From assembly GCA_023438785.1 (NCBI GenBank), contig JAEXQJ010000355.1, positions 1 to 8,764 of the forward strand: DNA of 8,764 bases, in the 5' to 3' direction. The translations under genes and the position numbers were made by a program. This DNA is from Pseudomonadota bacterium. Lineage in GTDB: Bacteria; Myxococcota_A; Polyangia; Fen-1088. The notes under the pieces were generated by a model, which was given only the letters and a program-made list of their open reading frames with translations, was not told the origin of the DNA and did not search any database. Shown here one piece after another: positions 6,522 through 8,764 of the stretch. Position 1 is the first letter of the stretch, and every line of letters starts with the position of its first letter.

Positions 6522-6661
6522 CGTGTCAATGTCCGAACCTAGGGGGACCGATCACGCGCGGACTATGCCACCGATCTTCGTCGAGGGTAAGCGCGGCGAC
6601 GGCGTCAGGCCAACACCGATCTGGGCATCCGTGTCACCACCCCAGCCGCGCCCCCTCCGGC

Positions 6662-7645
6662 TCACGTCTGGGCTACCCGAAGCAGGGCGGGCGTGGTTGT
6701 CTCCTTGCTGAGCACCTTTCTGAAGTAGTCGACGGTGTTGCGTAGCCCTTTTTCCAAAGGCACAGTCGGTTCCCAGCCGCCCAGCAGACGATTGGCCCGC
6801 GAGATATCCGGGTTGCGCCGCACGGGATCGTCCTTGGGAAGCGGCGCATGCACGATCTCCGACGATGATCCGGTCAGGTCCTTCACCATGGTTGCCAGCT
6901 CAATCATGGTGGTCTCGCGCGGGTTGCCCAGGTTGACGGGATCGCAGCCGTGCGAGCTGGCCATCAGGCGTACGAACCCCTCAATCAGGTCGGAGACGTA
7001 GCAGAACGAGCGTGTTTGTCTGCCGTCGCCAAACACGGTTAGGGGAGCGCCGGAGAGGGCCTGGACCACAAAGTTGGACACCACACGCCCGTCGTTTTCG
7101 TGCATGCGTGGACCATAGGTGTTGAAAATCCGCGCGATGCGGACCTCGACGCCATACTGGGTGGCATACGCCGTCGCTAGCGCCTCGGCGCAGCGTTTGC
7201 CCTCGTCGTAGCAGGCGCGCGGGCCGATGGGATTAACATGGCCCCAGTAGTTTTCGCTCTGCGGGTGCTCGGCCGGATCGCCATACACCTCGGAAGTGGA
7301 GGCAATGAGCATGCGAGCCCCTGACTCGCGGGCCACTTCGAGCAGATTCAGCGTGCCCTCCACGGCCGTGCGGATGGTGCGCACCGGGTTACGCTGGTAG
7401 TGGATGGGCGACGCGGGGCACGCCAGGTGGAAGATGCGGTCTACCTCCATGGTCAGCGGCTGCTGTACATCGTGGCGCGCCAGCTCGAAACGGGGATGCC
7501 CCAGAAGATGCGCCAGGTTGGCGCGCGTACCGGTGAAGAAGCTGTCCAGGCAGATCACGTCGTGGCCGTCGCCAAGTAAACGGTCGCACAGGTGCGAACC
7601 GAGGAATCCCGCTCCCCCTGTCACCAGAATGCGCATCTTCTCCAT
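6662..7645 (-). CDS. uxs: UDP-glucuronate decarboxylase (UDP-xylose synthase, extended SDR)
   Basis: 327 aa from the ATG at 7645. It oxidises UDP-glucuronate with bound NAD, loses CO2 and re-reduces the product to UDP-xylose. The family match runs along the whole protein. Numbering from this start: GGAGFLGSH near 10-18, HLACPASPIHYQRNPV near 74-89, ASTSEVYGDP near 115-124, WGHVNPIGPRACYDEGKR near 134-151 with catalytic Tyr146 and Lys150, RIFNTYGPRMHENDGRVVSN near 172-191, and TRSFCYVSDLIEGF near 211-224, where the Arg contacts the carboxylate in UXS. These distinguish UXS from dTDP-glucose dehydratase or GalE. Two other in-frame ATGs (7654, 7636) exist; 7645 is preferred because GAGGAG lies 9 nt upstream of it but directly abuts the ATG at 7654. 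It is the first gene of the minus-strand unit and diverges from a nucleotide-sugar dehydrogenase. The gene symbol follows the family name. Confidence 0.93.
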   Translation of the reverse strand: MEKMRILVTGGAGFLGSHLCDRLLGDGHDVICLDSFFTGTRANLAHLLGHPRFELARHDVQQPLTMEVDRIFHLACPASPIHYQRNPVRTIRTAVEGTLNLLEVARESGARMLIASTSEVYGDPAEHPQSENYWGHVNPIGPRACYDEGKRCAEALATAYATQYGVEVRIARIFNTYGPRMHENDGRVVSNFVVQALSGAPLTVFGDGRQTRSFCYVSDLIEGFVRLMASSHGCDPVNLGNPRETTMIELATMVKDLTGSSSEIVHAPLPKDDPVRRNPDISRANRLLGGWEPTVPLEKGLRNTVDYFRKVLSKETTTPALLRVAQT

Positions 7646-7654
7646 ATGAGTCAT

Positions 7655-7660
7655 CTCCTC
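7655..7660 (-). promoter_or_regulatory. Shine-Dalgarno deciding the UXS start
   Basis: GAGGAG on the minus strand. The gap to the ATG at 7654 is zero, too short for initiation; the gap to the ATG at 7645 is 9 nt, within the normal range. This places the start at 7645. Confidence 0.6.
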
Positions 7661-7668
7661 GGCCGCGC

Positions 7669-7674
7669 AGTATA
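7669..7674 (-). promoter_or_regulatory. Possible -10 box of the UXS promoter
   Basis: TATACT on the minus strand matches five of six bases of the sigma-70 -10 consensus. Transcription starting about 7 nt further on would give a leader of roughly 15-20 nt holding the GAGGAG ribosome site. No acceptable -35 hexamer is present at 16-18 bp spacing, so an activator or another sigma factor would be needed, or the match is chance. Confidence 0.35.
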
Positions 7675-7782
7675 GCTGTTTCTGGGCAGGCCTTCGCCTA
7701 TCTGGCGTTCCATTCTTGCGGCAGCCCGCCTTCCGTCTTGACGTGCGAGCGGTAGATTCGCGAGCGTCCGGGGGCAGGTTCG

Positions 7783-7870
7783 CCGGTCGATTTCGGGGCG
7801 GCCATCAGGTCCGTTGGGGGATCGTGGCCAGGACGGCGTCGCCCGAAATACCTGACGGCAGCTCGACCGG
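7783..7870. promoter_or_regulatory. Nested inverted-repeat structure (candidate structured leader or operator)
   Basis: CCGGTCGA (7783-7790) is the exact reverse complement of TCGACCGG (7863-7870). Directly inside, ATTTCGGG (7790-7797) is the exact reverse complement of CCCGAAAT (7842-7849), and inside that GGCCA (7800-7804) pairs with TGGCC (7825-7829). The three stems are nested in the right order, with a bulge of about 13 nt on one side. The element could fold in a plus-strand leader of the dehydrogenase gene, whose start is 90 nt downstream, or act as DNA. It matches no riboswitch class I recognise. Confidence 0.35.
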
Positions 7871-7945
7871 ACTGATGCTGACGGCTCATCGCGCGGTAGG
7901 AATCTCCGGCGGCAGATCACCCAGGGCCTAGTACACTGGGGCGCC

Positions 7946-7951
7946 AAGGAG
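7946..7951 (+). promoter_or_regulatory. Shine-Dalgarno of the nucleotide-sugar dehydrogenase gene
   Basis: AAGGAG lies 8 nt before the ATG at 7960, a standard distance. It supports the start of a gene that is cut off by the window end. Confidence 0.7.
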
Positions 7952-7959
7952 TAGGGGAC

Positions 7960-8764
7960 ATGCTCAGGGAATTCATTGCCAAGATCGAAAGCCGCCGCGC
8001 CAAAGTGGGGATCGTCGGACTCGGGTACGTAGGCCTGCCACTCGCTATCACTTTTGGCCGGGCGGGATTCAGGGTGGTCGGCTTCGACATCGATGCACGC
8101 AAGCCCGAGTGCATCGAGCAGGGGAAGGGTTATCTCGAGCACATCAAGCCCGAATCATGGATGGAACTCGTCAGGAGCGGTCGACTCACCGCCACGACCG
8201 ACTTCTCCCACTGCCGCGACGTGGATGCCGTCATCGTATGTGTTCCCACGCCGCTCACCGAGAGCCGCGAGCCCGATCTGAGCTTCGTCGAAGGCAGTGC
8301 GCGAATGGTTGCGCCCCATCTGCAGAAGGGTGCCCTCTTTGCCCTGGAGAGCAGCACGTATCCGGGAACAACCGACGAGCTGGTGCAGCCTATCCTGGAA
8401 GCTGGTTCCAAACTGCAGGCGGGCCGAGACTTCTTCCTGGTGTTCAGCCCCGAGCGCGAGGATCCGGGCAACCCAGACTTCGGTACCAAGAACATCCCGA
8501 AGGTTGTGGGCGGACTCACGAATGACTGCCTCCAAGCTGGCTGCGCCCTGTACGGCGCGGCCGTCGAAACGGTCGTCCCCGTCGAGTCCACCCGTTCTGC
8601 AGAGATGGTTAAGCTCTTCGAGAACATCTACCGCGCCGTCAACATCGCGTTGGTCAATGAGACGAAGATGGTCTGCCACCGGCTGGGCATCGACGTGTGG
8701 AAGGTCATCAAGGCGGCGGCAACGAAGCCTTTCGGTTTCCAGGCCTTCTGGCCCGGTCCGGGAC
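7960..8764 (+). CDS. Nucleotide-sugar 6-dehydrogenase, WbpA / UDP-GlcNAc dehydrogenase type (partial, C-terminus off the right edge)
   Basis: 268 codons are open from the ATG at 7960 to the window end; full-length relatives are about 420-440 aa. The family oxidises C6 of a UDP-sugar to a carboxylate with two NAD+. Visible features: the NAD-binding GLGYVG (20-25) with acidic Asp43 at the end of the second strand, VCVPTPL (93-99), ESSTYPGTT (130-138), FSPEREDPGN (162-171) with Glu165, and STRSAEMVKLFENIYRAVNI (210-229) with the catalytic Lys218. TKPFGFQAFWPGPG (255-268) is the block just before the catalytic cysteine. This PFGF...PGPG form belongs to the WbpA-like UDP-N-acetyl-hexosamine dehydrogenases rather than TuaD/Ugd UDP-glucose dehydrogenases. 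The catalytic Cys motif (G-G-x-C) lies beyond the edge and cannot be checked. The gene diverges from UXS. Family is firm; substrate is inferred from subtype. Confidence 0.88.
   Translation, partial: MLREFIAKIESRRAKVGIVGLGYVGLPLAITFGRAGFRVVGFDIDARKPECIEQGKGYLEHIKPESWMELVRSGRLTATTDFSHCRDVDAVIVCVPTPLTESREPDLSFVEGSARMVAPHLQKGALFALESSTYPGTTDELVQPILEAGSKLQAGRDFFLVFSPEREDPGNPDFGTKNIPKVVGGLTNDCLQAGCALYGAAVETVVPVESTRSAEMVKLFENIYRAVNIALVNETKMVCHRLGIDVWKVIKAAATKPFGFQAFWPGPG

Larger units (their letters stand above)
7646..7959. other. Intergenic region between divergent UXS and nucleotide-sugar dehydrogenase genes
   Basis: 314 bp without a plausible gene; the frames crossing it are low-complexity and family-less. 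It holds the UXS ribosome site and a possible -10 on the left, a nested inverted-repeat structure at 7783-7870, a small CCCAG/CTGGG stem (7920-7924 with 7936-7940) enclosing a weak TACACT, and the dehydrogenase ribosome site at 7946-7951. Promoters for both genes must lie here unless they are read from further away. Confidence 0.5.

Noticed and set aside
6524..6529. TTGACA on the minus strand before galE
   Set aside because: It lies 2 nt from the galE start codon, so it cannot be the -35 element for that gene.
7932..7937. TACACT as a -10 box for the dehydrogenase gene
   Set aside because: Only four of six consensus bases match and no -35 hexamer is found at 17 bp; it is mentioned only as part of the intergenic description.
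7651..8142. Minus-strand open frame covering the UXS/dehydrogenase gap
   Set aside because: Half of it lies opposite the well-supported dehydrogenase N-terminus, and the rest shows no family similarity or ribosome site.
1..8764. CRISPR arrays, tRNA or rRNA genes, insertion sequences, phage genes
   Set aside because: No regularly spaced repeats, cloverleaf sequences, terminal inverted repeats with a transposase, or integrase-like frames were seen.

Overview
The window is a gene-dense, high-GC (roughly two thirds G+C by eye) stretch of bacterial chromosome. It carries a nucleotide-sugar and polysaccharide biosynthesis cluster next to an ECF sigma / FecR-like anti-sigma pair. GC content, codon use and the mix of genes would suit a myxobacterium-like or other 'deltaproteobacterial' genome. 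That placement is an impression from sequence style only; there is no rRNA or lineage marker here.

Layout. Left edge, minus strand: an ECF-type sigma factor (417-965) and, overlapping its stop by 8 nt, the start of a FecR-domain transmembrane anti-sigma factor (1-424) that runs off the window. A gap of about 370 bp follows, with divergent gene starts on either side. A plus-strand polytopic membrane protein of the UPF0104 / LPG-synthase-TM flippase-like family (1338-2381) comes next; its end overlaps a convergent glycosyltransferase gene by 22 bp. From 7645 down to 2360 all genes are on the minus strand: UDP-glucuronate decarboxylase (UXS), UDP-glucose 4-epimerase (galE), a NodB-type deacetylase without signal peptide, a divergent GT4 glycosyltransferase, and a WcaL-like GT4 glycosyltransferase. 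The last three are tightly packed (7-nt gap, then a 4-nt overlap). A 314-bp divergent region separates UXS from a plus-strand nucleotide-sugar 6-dehydrogenase of the WbpA type (7960 to window end, truncated).

How they fit together. Dehydrogenase, UXS and GalE supply activated sugars (UDP-uronic acid, UDP-xylose, UDP-galactose and/or UDP-GalNAc). The two GT4 enzymes add sugars, the deacetylase would remove N-acetyl groups from a cytoplasmic intermediate, and the UPF0104 protein is a candidate for moving lipids or lipid-linked sugars. No initiating phosphoglycosyltransferase, Wzx, Wzy or ABC exporter is visible, so the locus probably continues to the right. The sigma/anti-sigma pair could sense envelope state, but a link to the sugar genes is only inferred from adjacency.

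No tRNA, rRNA, CRISPR array, insertion sequence or clear intrinsic terminator was seen. The more unusual points are a GT4 enzyme lacking a conserved donor-site glutamate, a nested inverted-repeat structure in the UXS/dehydrogenase intergenic region, a probable cytoplasmic NodB-type deacetylase, and an apparent substrate mismatch between the dehydrogenase subtype and UXS.
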